The notes under the pieces were generated by a model. That model made no database searches. It was given only the letters and a program-made list of their open reading frames with translations, and had not been told where the DNA came from. This document shows, piece after piece, positions 35,768-48,541 of a stretch of DNA of 64,000 nt. Position 1 is the first letter of the stretch. Every line of letters starts with the position of its first letter. The stretch lies in NCBI GenBank assembly GCA_013399305.1, contig VXAI01000276.1, forward strand, positions 388,109 through 452,108. The letters are read 5' to 3'. The position numbers and the translations under genes are program-made. Source of the DNA: Rostratula benghalensis (taxonomy: Eukaryota; Chordata; Aves; Charadriiformes; Rostratulidae).

Positions 35768-38700
35768 GTAAGAAACATTATGCTATTACATATGCACATA
35801 TTTTTGAAGAGCTTACTCCTGAAACTGTCATTCAGCAGTACATGATATACTTTCCTAAACCTTGCTGATATGATTTACTATGGTTTTAGATAGAAGTATC
35901 ATCTTGTATTTATGCATTATACTATGACTGTAATAGTGACCATCTCATTTAATAAGGCTGGTAATTGTACTTGCATCATGGGCATTCATCATCTAACTTG
36001 TTAGCATCTTTTTATGTATGCTTCTTTAAACTTAATTTTGAAAATGAAAGTTATATAATTATATGAATCAGCTTACAAGTGTCTATGTATAAACACTTTT
36101 TCACTGGGAAATTAGCTAGGTCATTTCAATTTGTTTGTGATACTGTAAGAATAAATTACTTCTGTATGATGCACAGTATGCCTCTTGAAGTCAGTCTGCC
36201 TTTTAGTGTGTACAACTGTTAAACAATTACACTTGCTGTGTGCTTGTTTGTTCTTGCAAATATCCCCACTTCCGATCTGGTAAGGGGAAACAAATATCCT
36301 GGGACAATTTCTGTAAATTTAACACTCCTGTTTGCCTGCCCTATATAGGTACAGGTTTTTTTGTATGAACTCCTGGATATCTCAAAATGGTCACATGCTT
36401 TATTTTAACCCCTGCACCCTACAAATAAATTTCACAAGTCTAAACCAGAAAGGTTATTAAGCAAGGAGCCTTCAAATGGAAAATGAAGTTGTAGAGTAAA
36501 ACATTCTTATGTTCTTTATATTCAGATAACTAATTTAATTTAATTTTTTAGTAAATTAAAGGTACCAGATAGGAGATAGACCAATACACTATTTGCCAAG
36601 AGTTTTTGTAAGACAGGAATGTACCATCTGTTGTTCTAGCACAGTCCAGGTGTTCAGGAGGTAAATGGTGCCGGTCTGTCAAAGACATCTTGCAACTTCC
36701 ACTGAAGGGTTACTGAAGGAGAGTGTCTGAGCTTAATGGCTCAGCAGACAGTAAATCAGCTAGTTAGTTCTCCTGACTGCATCTATGCTTGACCTGTACT
36801 CATTTATCAGAGGCCTTTGTGCTTCTGTGGAGTTGCCCCCCAGTGGTTCTTTGTGTATTTTCTTTTTGTGGTTCATGCTCTTGGTGTGCATGCAATCTGT
36901 GAAAGTGAGATTAGATTCTTTATACCTGTGGAGGCATAAAGGACTGAGAAGCCATCTTTGTTTCTTTTAACTGCTGATGGCAGAAAAATAAAATTCATGA
37001 GTTTTCATTTTTGTTTCCTAGTTCTTATTGCTTACAGTAAATGGCAAGCTATGCAACAGCTAGTAATGTACACATTTACTTTAACAAAATGCCAGACAAA
37101 AAAGTGTGGCATAAGTTTGGATCTTCTTTTTCCCCGGCACACTGATTTTGGCACATGGAGTTACTTATGAGGGGACTAATGCTCATTGCTTAGTATGTGC
37201 TGCAATTCTGCTGCTTCTCTGACACTGAAAAATGGACACATGAAGATACCAGCTGAAGCAATATACAGCATTATGCAATGTTGTCAGCACATTCAGGAAG
37301 CTAATAATGATTGTCTAGAACTGGGTCTTTTGGACCTGTTTGGTGACATAATATGGTTAGGCTCTTTCCTCCCTCTGATTCCTCTTGGTCTGTTCCATAG
37401 GAAGATCTGAATCCAGCCTGGGCTGAGACATGTCAGCTTCAGTTTTACTTTTTCAGGGTGTGATACGAAGAATTATCATGCCAAAATGGAACTGTACAAA
37501 TATTTTTCCAGGACTCTGAATCAAAACCAAGTATTAATATGTGCTCTTTCATCCCAGATGCCACAGCTTTTTGTGTTCTAACATGGATCAGTCTGTCTTT
37601 AATCCTTGACAGCTTTGGGAAGACCATTCTAGCGTGGGAAGCTAGGAAGCCTCCACATTTACTAACAGAAAGCACATAGTGCACAGGTGTTTTATTAGCA
37701 GGTAATTCCAATCTGAATAAGTTTATTATTTGTCTCTAATTGGAGAATGTAGCTATTTGCTTACAGTGGAGGAAACAGAGTGCCACTTGTAGCTACTTTT
37801 ATCTTTTAAAATCGGAGGAGAAGCAGCTGCTTATGGGTGGTGGTCCTTATGTACAGTATGTACAGGTGTGTCCCTATGTAGCCTATATAGCCTTACACTG
37901 GTTACTTCTTATTTAAACTCCTCTTGGGAATTTTCTATTAATGTGAACTGCCTTTTTGTATTCTCTAAGGGAAGGTGAATTTCATACAATCAGCATAATC
38001 AAAAAAGGGTCTTTTACATATGTAAACAAGCTTTTTGGAAAATATTTTGCTATCTGTGAAGAAAGTTCGTTGGGTTTGTTGCCACAGGAACTGTAGAAAT
38101 TAGTCCGAACTGTGGAACAACAGTATTTTATCATGGCCTTATGAAGTGCATGTGTTGGATTAATGGTATTCCTCAGGTTTTTTGCAGCTTCTGTTGCCTG
38201 TTTGACAGTCAGGTGGCCTGAAATTCATAGGCTGATAGTGTGGAACTCAGAGCACAAGTGTTTACTTGGTAGTAATCTTTGGATTTCTTTAATTTAAACG
38301 CACGAAAGCTGTTCCCTTACATGAACATTAGTTGTCATCTCATGATAGTTTTAATCTAATGTTGGCAGAACAGTTTATTGGGAAAGTGATGGTGTTTTCA
38401 TTAAATAGTGTCTTTCCCAGAGAAGGAGAATCTTAGTGACTTTGGGAGTTTTTGAACATCAGTGGTTGTCCACCTTTTTCCCTTGATGGAAATGTCAGGT
38501 TACTTTTGGCGTTTCTGAGTACTTAAGGGCTGATAGCCCTCAGACAAACCATAATGCGATGTATATAAAGTGCCTGTGGGAAGATCCACCATGTGATTTT
38601 ATTTTTTTTTGGTGTCGTGTTGTTGTTTTTACTCATTTTAGACAATTTTTAGAGATACAAATTTTTTACTCAGAATTTGTTTGTTTTCTGTAACTATTAG

Positions 38701-39667
38701 TCCTCAAGCAATGTTTTTGAAACTTACTGACATAACCTCTACATTAAAGTGACACCGAATAGCTACCTAACAGATGCTTCTAAATTTATGTAAACTGGGA
38801 TTATTTTTTTTTTCAGAGAGAACATGCTGTTGTGGATTATTAATGCAGTTTGTTGCAAAGAAAAGTCACAATGTATTTAAATTAGTCAGAGTCATTTTAC
38901 ATTTGAAATAGCAAGAAACTGGATGGGAATTTTACTGCAGTAAAATTAAGCCATTTTATCAGACTGCACAAAGTATGTTCATTTTTTAGGTCTCAATCAG
39001 TAGTAAATTTTAATATAAGCTGAGGTAAGCAGAACTTAAAATAAGATGAGGTCTAACCTTAACCCAGCACTTCATTAAAATTTCTGGTGAGATAAATGAA
39101 AGATCACTATTCTCCTTAAGTGACTTAAAACAAAGATTCAATTAAAAGCCAAGCTCTCAGTTAATCTAAGATGTGAAATTCTCAAGTGCAAACCATCGTT
39201 ACTGTACCCTGAAGGGTAGCTAACTGGGAATTTAGAGTGTGTCAACAAACCTGTGATTTTTCTGCCAGGTTTAATTTTTGATTTTTAAACAGATAAGTTG
39301 TGTACAAATATTTTTATTATAGAGAATCAAGAAACTGCTAGTTACGTTTTTACCCTGCTTTTCAGAAAAAGTACCTTAGACTTTGATAATCATGTACAAG
39401 GGCATGAATGCCTGCTGCTTTTATTTTTCTAGTTATTCTAGATAATTGAGCAATTAACATGAAAGGAACATGTAGAAAGGAAGATAAAAGCTTGTGTGTG
39501 TATTAGGCTAAAATTATTTTCTCAGTAATATAGCTGGTCACATAGTCATGTATGAAGGAATAATTGGGTATTTGAGAGGAAAATAGTTTTCTTTTTCTTT
39601 TTAGTTGATTCTGTATCACTTCACTCTAATTCTGTTTTTTCCATTCACTTAGCAAGCCTAATGATCT

Positions 39668-40226
39668 AGCTCTGGGGCATAGGGTTTAAGGCAGGACTCC
39701 CCTGAGTTGGGACTGGGGAGAGAATCGGAGAAGTGGGAAAACTCATGAGTTGAAAAAAAGACAGTTTAATGGGTAAGGCAAAAGCTGCACACATGAGCAA
39801 AGCCAAACAAGGAACTCATTCACTGCTTTCTGTGGGCAGGCAGGTGTTCAGCCATCCCTAGGAAAGCAGGGCTCCATGACATGCAATGGTTATTTGGGAA
39901 GACAGACGCCACCACTCTGAACCCTCCCCTCCTTTCTTCTGCCCCCAGCTTTATATACTGAGCATGACAACACAAGATATGGAATGTCCCTGCGGTCAGA
40001 TGGGGTCAGTTGTCCCAGCTCTATACCCTCCCAGCCCATTGTGCACCCCCAGTCTGCTCACTGGCAGGGCGGTGTGAGAAACCTAAAAGGCTTTGACTGC
40101 TCAGCAACAACAACAACAAACAACAGTGCACTGTTAAAAGTATTTTGCATCCTAAATCCAAAACATAGACCTATACCAGCTGCTAATTAAAAAAAAGTTA
40201 ACTCTCTCTCAACTGAAACTATGACA
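39668..40226 (+). mobile_element. Solo LTR of an avian endogenous retrovirus
   Basis: About 560 bp matching from memory a common avian LTR family: gggagagaatcggagaagtg, gacagtttaatgggtaaggc, caggcaggtgttcagccatc, ggaaagcagggctccatgac, then a TATA-type promoter (ctttatatactgagcatgac), and a 3' end with aatccaaaacatagacctat and a terminal actatgaca. I see no gag, pol or env next to it, so it is a solo LTR left by recombination. The left edge is approximate. Which ERV class it belongs to I cannot settle here. Confidence 0.75.
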
Positions 40227-43200
40227 GTTGCTTAAATTGCTTTTGCCGTGCCGTGAAGGACTGTAGGACTGCATTGTGTTTGTAGATTGTGTATTTTACA
40301 AACCTGATTACGTAAGCAACAATAAAAATCAAGTTCATTAATGATTCCTGAGTTACAGCAGTTTTAAAAAAAAGCTGTGTTGATATTGAAAAGGAATTGT
40401 ATCCATTGTCCAAACCTGTAAAATGACAAGAATTTGACTTGCATTCCTCTGTCCAAACTAAAGTATCCCTAACTGTTTCTAAAGCTGCATCTAAAAAGAA
40501 AAGGCAGAATGTAGACTGGTAGCTGGGATGTAGTTGTATGGATGGAAGATATATTAAAAATGTCCAAATTTTTTACAGATCTGTCATTAACTTTGATCTG
40601 TTTTTATTTTGTTTGGGTAGATATCTCTGTCATAAGGAAGGCTTATGATGGAAGTATGGAAATATAAATGAATGTGCTGCATGATAAAATTAATTTTTTT
40701 TTCCAGCCCCATTCAGACAGAACTGGGTTAGTATGTGGTCTGCTATATCATAGCTGTTGCTATTATAGCTCCTCTTCCGGGACCAGGTAGTATAGAGTGC
40801 AGCACTGCTTTTGAACTCTCTAAGACAGAAAAATGTTAGAGAAAAATTTCAAAACATGTTGGCCTGACCTTCAGGTGCTCACTGATTCCAAAGTATGTAT
40901 TCCTGGTGTTCTGTCCCCAGAAACTTCTGTTGTGGAGTAATACAGGAAGGGATAGAGGCAAGGTTTGCGTTAAGACTGACAGTAATTTAATTTATTGAAT
41001 GGAATCTGTTTATTGCTAATTAGGATTTACAGCCTTTCCTCAAAAGGCTAAATTTTTCTTTAGCTTCTGCTAAAATAATAGTTTTTCCTTTAAGGATAAT
41101 ATTTTCGTAGCATTAAACTACTTCTAATATTTAAATAAACTTATTATTCTGTTGTAGCATGATCATTTACCCCTGAATATAAGAGATACAACATAGTATG
41201 AATTCTGTTTGGGGGCGAAAAGACTATACAAATCTGTGAGCATGGAGATTTCTTTTGCAGACTGCATGGTACTAGATGAAGCACAGATTCTTGTGAAGTA
41301 AGACCCTTTACATTTAAAAAATGATCCTAGGGATTGGTGATGGCTTTGCAATGAAGATCTTGATCTTTAAAACTAAAGCATTATGTTTGGGGGTAATGGG
41401 GAAAGAAAGCTAGACTCTACTTTTCAACAGCAGCCTTCTGTTAATAAGTTAGTTGTTTAGTTTAGAAACCAAATGTGTGGATAAGAAACGTTTTCTTAAC
41501 TTATTGATTTCATGTTAATAAAAGCTTCACTTTTGTGGAAAAATATTACTGAGTTTGTGCACATGTTTTATTGTGATAGATCTATTATCCAGCTATTAGA
41601 AGATAAATGACTGGTCTTTTTCCAGTTTCCTTGCCTCCAGAAAATTGAAATAAGAAGGGGAATATCATTTGGGCTGTATGATTAGGGCAGGTGGGGTGGC
41701 CATTAATTTAAGGGAGAAGAATCTTGGCAGCATAGGCCAACTTGCACTGTGTTATCAATCAAACCTCGATGCACTTCTTGTGATGACCCAGCACTCTCAG
41801 GTTTTTTCAGCGTTAATTAGAATTCATGACAAAATAGATGCAAGGAAACGTTTTGTACCCTTCATAATTTTATAGAAAATTTATTGTTATTAGAGGAACC
41901 ATTTGCTTAGTGTGATTTTTTTCATTACCAGCTTGTCAACTAGCATAGATAATCTGGAGAAAATATGAACTCCATAGATTGGGTGTCACTTTTGTTGATG
42001 GTTCATGTAGTTTACCTTGGAGCACAGCTAATGGCTGAAGTTCATAGCAACAGCACAGAAAAACGTGGCAACCAGTGGAAGACAAATGAACCATGTTTAT
42101 TGCTTTAATATAAAAAATACATAAATGGAAAGCAGCATTTGAATTTGATGAGCTCATTGCTGGTTTTGTTGGAGTGATTTATATTTTCTCCTTATACAAA
42201 AAGCTACTATTGACACAGTGAGATGGAAATTAACTGACTGTTTTTTGGAAACCGATATTTTGTGGTTTTATATTCTGATTGGATCATTTTGTTTTAATTC
42301 CAAATATTTTTATGGAATGTTGAGCGTTTAATAAGCAAAGATTATTAGCTGCTCCTCTGATGTTTAGATGTATAGTTGGATCATACTATAGGGGAAACAG
42401 TGTCAACTAGAAAATAATCTCTTATTAAGAAAGCATTAGGAAATTTTCTGAAATAAATCCTCTTGTTAGCAGTGCATTTTCAATCTCTTACACTCTCACT
42501 TCTGTACCCCACTCCCTCTTTCAAATGAAAAGCCTAATTTTGGCAAATGCAATAATGGGCAGAGGGGCGCGATCTTAATATTGTCATGGTGTATGACAAT
42601 TCCCGTATTAATTTGTAAATCTAGGGACTCACCCTGGAAATAAAATGCTTGTTATCTTTTAAGCATCTATGAATGACAACATTCTCATTGGAAACTTGAG
42701 TAGGTGACTGATGTGATTTGAAATAACTATTTAGAATTCATATATTTCAGTATGACTATTCCTTTTTATTTGACTGGTGTGTTTTACTCGCAGGAAGTGA
42801 ACTTTTAAAATCCAGCATTTTTCATAGGATATGTGCTCTATTTTTAAAGATCTGAATTGGTGTTACAGGTATTTTTATGTATGTTTTCAAACTATATCAT
42901 ATATAAATGAAAGAAATGCAGCAAAATGTGTGTGCAGTAGTAGTAGTAATAAAAAGCAAGTGGTATCCATTCCAGAACTACAGTTGGACAGCAGCATCTG
43001 TGTCATCCTTCATCTATGAACCTAAAGGTGTATTTTTAAATATCAGGCTGTGACTGTTCTTATTGTCATAAATCGATCTGTGTGTCCTTCACTCCCTCCT
43101 TTTTCCCTCTGCGTGTCAAACCTGTCAAGAGCCTATCCTGTCTTGTAGTGTGGAGGGCTAGAATATCCATTAGAAATTCTGTGGGACAGTAAATTAAAGT

Positions 43201-43479
43201 CTCTGTGGTCTAAAAATGCCATCCCTATGTTTTAAATGTTCAAGTCCATCACACTGTCCTCTGCAAGCTGACCTTAATTATAGTTCAGAGGTTGCATCCT
43301 GATAAAATTACTTTGCTGCAAGTGAGTTCCAGGAGAACTCTCCCACTTTCTGTCTTCCATTCTCAACTTATCTGGCCTAATTGGATAGCTATTCAGGACT
43401 GATAGTGATTTGCCTAGAGTTAGGCACTGTCTTCTGCTGAGCTTTGAATCCACACCTAAACATCAACTCACAGCAGTTT

Positions 43480-44300
43480 TTAATTACGGAATCCTTACTG
43501 CAGCATAGTATAAAGAGGCAAGTTTAGTACAACATTAAAGGAAAAAACAATTGTTTTTGTGATACAGCAAAAAATAGGAAATTATTTTAGATGTAAAGTG
43601 TGTTTTATGTAGCTCTATCAAATAATGAAATTTTGCTTCCTGGAATGAGTTGTATACTTGCTGGTTCCAGCAGTTACCAGTATGTGGACAGGCCTGGAGA
43701 CAATAAATGCAACTTCACGTTTATTCTTATTGGTAATTCATAAAATCCCCACAGAGCCTGAAACTTGTTTAGCATAATAGCAAGACTATATTCTGAGCTG
43801 TTTTCTTTCAATTGTAATGTTGGGCGCATACTAATAAACCAAATGTCAGCCAAATACAGGGAGAAAAATGTAACATATGAATATCATTGTGTTTAATATT
43901 TCTGAAAAAGTACCATTTCAATAAACTGCACTTCTATTTAATTGCTTACTTTAAGTCATTGGGGAAATTTTAGAGGTTGAAATGCAGATCCCCAGTGCTC
44001 GGATAGAATATGACATTAATTTGCTGCCAGAAGGCTATACTGCATGCATGCTAACTGCATACATATCAGCTGCTTCATATAAAGTCTCATCATTTTAGTT
44101 ATTTGACTTAACATGTACTCTGACACAAAACAAATCTTAATTAAAGCAATTAGAAGAGAAAGAACAGTAATTCCAGTCACACAATGACATGTCTTTATAA
44201 TGATTGGTCAGCTTTTGTGGTTTTTCCACAGTTAAAGTAACCTGCTGCCAGAATTGTAGCAGGAACCTTTGTTTCCTTTAATTTTAAATGGAAATACCCC
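43480..44300. promoter_or_regulatory. Candidate conserved noncoding element
   Basis: Repeat-free AT-rich DNA with many TAAT-type homeodomain cores and octamer-like words. This is a compositional impression only; no alignment was available. Confidence 0.2.
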
Positions 44301-45120
44301 ATTAGAGGATTTTGATAAGCCTTAAAGTGTTAGAATGTTGAGAGTCTATCTAGCTTTCTCATGAAAACAAAGATATTCTTATAATCATTGTCAGTATAAG
44401 GCTCTTTGTATAGGTATAAAGCTTTATTTCTTATGAAGGCAAAAAAATGTGTGAGGACATAGCAGGGCATAAATGATGCATTCCTGAAATTTTGGAGCTG
44501 ATGGGGAAATGCTGAACAACAAGCAGAAATTCTGCTTGTGTTCTTGGAGGAAAAGTATTAATGTATTGTTGTTTTTTATGCCTTTTTTTTGCCAAGTTTA
44601 TTCATGGAACTCTTGATACAAAATTCCATATGACAGTTAATTTGGCCATATTAAGAGAGAAGTTTGGATCCCAGTAGTGCTGGGAAACTTACCCCAGCTT
44701 CTCTTTAGTTTGATCACATCAGCATTGGTAAGAGAATCCCAACAGACTTTGTTGGGCATTTCACTGTATTATAGTTCTTGTTTCCTGTTATTTCTGAGTT
44801 AATTGCGAGTTCTCTGATAATTTATTTGGCAACTATAAGAAAAAAAAATGCTTACATTGCACTGTGTCTTCAGGGCTGGGAGCTAAGATTTATGTATGTA
44901 ATAGAAACAGCAAATGTTTTCTCTGTTCTAATAAACTTACCTCAATTCTATTTCAAATAAGATACTGTTTCTGTGGGCTTAGGGTCTTTTGATGTTGTTT
45001 CTTTTCACTGAATAGAAACAATTTGAAATTGCTGAGAATTGATGGTATTAATTCTGGTTCTCACTTGTGGTTATACTGTAGAAGGGACACTGAACTTCTG
45101 GTCTGTATTTTGTTTTCTAG

Positions 45121-45300
45121 CTGGTAGCTGGGAGTGTTGTGATGGCATTTGAGGAAGTGTGTCCAGATAGAATTGATCTGATTCACAAGAACTACCGAAA
45201 GCTCTGTAACTTGTTGGTTGACGTGGAAGAGTGGGGTCAAGTTGTTATAATCCACATGTTAACTCGATACGCACGTACACAGTTTGTAAGCCCATGGAAG
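45121..45300 (+). CDS. AP3B1: AP3B1 exon 7 (residues 203-262)
   Basis: Sixty codons beginning [20 protein letters not shown], then [20 protein letters not shown] and [20 protein letters not shown]. The [17 protein letters not shown] block is diagnostic of beta-adaptins, and HMLTRY with FVSPWK fits beta-3A rather than beta-3B. Acceptor TTTCTAG, consensus donor GTAAGT at 45301. This exon ends where the variable acidic loop of the trunk begins. Confidence 0.97.
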
Positions 45301-46489
45301 GTAAGTTTGTGACTTTGAAAATTACTATTATGTGCTTACGTTTTGAATTATTTTGATTGTTGGGATGTACCTAGTCTTTTAAGATGCACTTTCATGCAGA
45401 CTCTAATCAAAATAGAAATCAAATGCATAAGCCTTAACTCTCTAAGGCTTCACTAATAGGAGGCATCCACCCTTCTACTGAGCATGTGGGTTTTCCTTTC
45501 CAAACCTGTTCTGATTTACCCTGTGCACATCCCGTGGGCAGCAGAGAGAGTGCTTTTTCTTTGAGTGACATGGAGATTTTATGTGAGGCAAAGATAGAAA
45601 GGTTTGCCATTCTGTCCTGACACTGGAGGGAGCCTACTTTCTTTGTAGATATGAATACCCAGTGTCACAGAATAGTGAACATTATGTTGCTTGTCTAGGC
45701 TTTGTTAATGCGTTGAGGGACTGTGTGGAAGCTTGAGCATGTGTTTCTGAACCGTGCAAAGTAAAAATGTTTTGTGTTTTCATGAATATTATGTAAATAA
45801 GAGTTTTCTCTTACTTAAAATTATTAAAAGTTATATTCAAAATACAAATCCCTTCACTTGTAACACCAAAAAATAGCTCATTAAAGTGATGTTATTAATA
45901 TTGGTTTCAATTGGGCTTCAACTTTGAATACCTATTTAAATTAAAAGACAGAATAATTCTGGACAGAACTGTATAAAACTGCTCCACGACTCCAGTTGTT
46001 TGCATTTATTACAGTATTGGGGATGTTACTACTGTTAAGTTTTACCATTTAATTTCAAACTAATTAATGTTTAAAGTTGTACACATTCATTGATAAATAC
46101 ATTGTTTTATAGCAGTAGCTGGTGATGGATTTTGTATAGTAGCATACAAGGAAGTTTGGGGTACTTACTCGTAATGAGAATAAGATGATCTCGGAATCTG
46201 AAAGTTCCATCATTTGAGGGTTTTTTATTTAATTCCTCTGTATTTCTTTAGACTGAAGTTGTTCTGCTATAGCTCAGCTAATATGTCTTAACACTTCTGT
46301 TCAGCCATAGTTATTTTGGGGCAGGTTGTTGTGGTTTGTAATTAGCATATTAAAGTTTTTCTAAAGATTTCTCTTTTTTTAGCGTTGCAACAGAGCATGA
46401 CACCAGCTATGACTGAGTTCTTTCAGATTCTGTAGTCTACTACCTTTTGCCTGTGAATCAGATTGAAATCTAATGACATTCCATGTTAA

Positions 46490-46545
46490 TATATGTATAA
46501 TTTATTATATGAAAATATATAATAAATATATAATTCGCTATATTT
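46490..46545. repeat. AT-rich palindromic low-complexity tract
   Basis: Alternating TA-rich DNA (atatgtataatttattatat, then aatatataataaatatataa) with self-complementary stretches. Confidence 0.6.
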
Positions 46546-47319
46546 GGAAAACCAGCTAATTTTAGCCTGATTTAGTTTATAATCATATTCACTTTTTAAA
46601 TAACCAGGAGTTATAATGATTGGAAAACTAGAGACATAGCAAAAATGTCTGAAGCAGAATCATATATTTGCACTACTATTTGGGTTCTGAAACATCCTTT
46701 TTTTCTTTCAGATCAAAATTAAAATCTTTCTAAGAACCCATCTTTGCAGAAAATTGCTTAGAATGAGGAAAGTATTTTTAGATCATGAGATACTTAAGTA
46801 GTATGTTTTCCTATCATCCTTGAGGCACAGTGTTTATTACATGTTGCTTATTGAAAGAGAGTAACTTGTGTTCTTCTCTCTGACCTTTAGAAAGAATCAA
46901 AATTAATAATTTGCTTTGCCTAAAGCTACAGCTTCACAATTGGTTTAAGTCAGTTTTAGTCTGTGATTGGATGACCTCCTGTCTTTGATGGAGAGGTTAA
47001 ATGTCTTGATGGGATGAGGTTTAAGACTAACATACTTTTTTCACTGAAATGGGATGGGTGGTAATTGTTGCTGTGGCTTCTGCTGTAGGAATGTAAAAGG
47101 TTTGTTTAACAATACTGCCTGTGTCAACCTAAAATTGGTCATCAGTGGTATAGTATTAATAACGCTTTGTTTCCTCTTTCATGAGCTTCAGTGCAAAATT
47201 TAGTTTGTCTACCTACTCAGCAATTAAATTAGCAGAATTTTTTTTCTGGGGCTAGTTGAAAAGCATGCCTTTGTCAATAGGTTCTTAAATGAACTCATCA
47301 CACAACAGGGCATCTTGTG

Positions 47320-47760
47320 CAGTAGAAGAGATTTTTAATTTAGTTTATTTGCATCATTATGGATCAGTATTTAGGCTGTTTATATGTAAATGTATGATTT
47401 GAGGAACAATTAAGTGTTGACAAAGTAGATTGCAGTCATATCAATTGCAGTGCGTTTTCCATAATTTTTCTAACTGACATCTTTGATGATAAATAGTGGA
47501 TGCCAAGTCAAAGCCGATTATACAGTGCACTAGGAATTCATGGTGCTGTCAGGGAGAAGACCGATTGACTTTAAATTTACATATTAATGAGAAGATTTGT
47601 TAAGAGGGTGCTTGACTATAGAAAATAACAGCATATTTATAGGGCACGACACTTTATAAATAAAGCTGATGCAGGAAAATGGAAATTAAACCTATCAGAT
47701 TAATAAATTCAAGGCTGCTAAAATGCATATTTGCATTTTTATTCACTAAAATTTACCTCA
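47320..47760. promoter_or_regulatory. Candidate conserved noncoding element
   Basis: A repeat-free stretch with clustered motifs: an octamer site (atgcatatttgcat), ttaatgagaag, cctatcagattaataaattc, and tttatttgcatcattatgg. Such density of POU/homeodomain-like words is typical of vertebrate conserved enhancers, but conservation itself could not be tested. Confidence 0.22.
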
Positions 47761-48496
47761 CTTTTTGAGAAATGTATGCTGCTTTTGTTCAAGTTGAGCT
47801 AATTCCCAACAAGTTAGGGTGTAATGTTTTGAACTGATTTCTTGTGCATTTAAAAACCTGACAAAACCCCCTGAAATTTATAGCAGTGAGCAACACATGT
47901 GACTTTGTTGCAAAACTTTGAGTTACCCATTCACCGAGAATACTAAGGGTTTAGCTGCTTTATATTTAGCTTTTTAATGGTTTTGGGTGGGGTTGTGGGG
48001 TTTTTTTTTTAGTTTTTTAGCTGTTTCTTACCTTCTCCAAAGGGTAGATTTTTAAAATTCTTTTCATAAATGCTGTGCGAAAAAATGTTCTTGGCTTACT
48101 GTATTTATCTTGAAGTATTTAGAGGGTGCTTTTGAAGTAGTTGCATATGAATAGCAGTTTCAAAAAAACCTTTTTTCCATGTGAACTGCATTCAGCTTTA
48201 ACATGTATTGACTGGAATGAGAGCAACACACTCATTGTGGAATGTTGGTTTCCATGAAGGTGTTGAGTTCCACTCTAGCAGTTCAGGAGCTTATTTTCAA
48301 GCTGTTCAGCCATCCTTGTTCCTACAAGGAGATGAGGATCACAGGAGGCAGTGACTGCTTCAGCTGTCCTGGTATATATGTCCATTACCAAACATTGGTG
48401 CCGTCTGCGAGAGTGTCTTCTCAAAAAAGCTGACTTCTCAGAAGTTTTGATGGTCATTGTAGAGAGTGAAATGGAGGAAGGAGTAGTAGGCTTGAA

Positions 48497-48541
48497 AAAA
48501 ACAAACAAACAAACAAACAAAAAAAAAAACAAACAAAAAAA
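48497..48541 (+). repeat. (CAAA)n / A-rich simple repeat
   Basis: A run of aaac units (aaaaaacaaacaaacaaaca and on) followed by A11 and further caaa units. Confidence 0.9.

Larger units (their letters stand above)
35768..45120 (+). other. AP3B1: AP3B1 intron 6 (9.4 kb)
   Basis: Donor GTAAGA, acceptor TTTCTAG, phase 0. It contains one solo LTR (about 39668-40226). Otherwise it is notably free of CR1. The stretch at about 43480-44300 has the look of conserved noncoding DNA (see findings). The remaining parts show nothing recognisable. Confidence 0.85.

Noticed and set aside
46490..46545. AT palindrome as a replication origin or regulatory hairpin
   Set aside because: Simple AT-rich low complexity explains it; no flanking structure supports a function.
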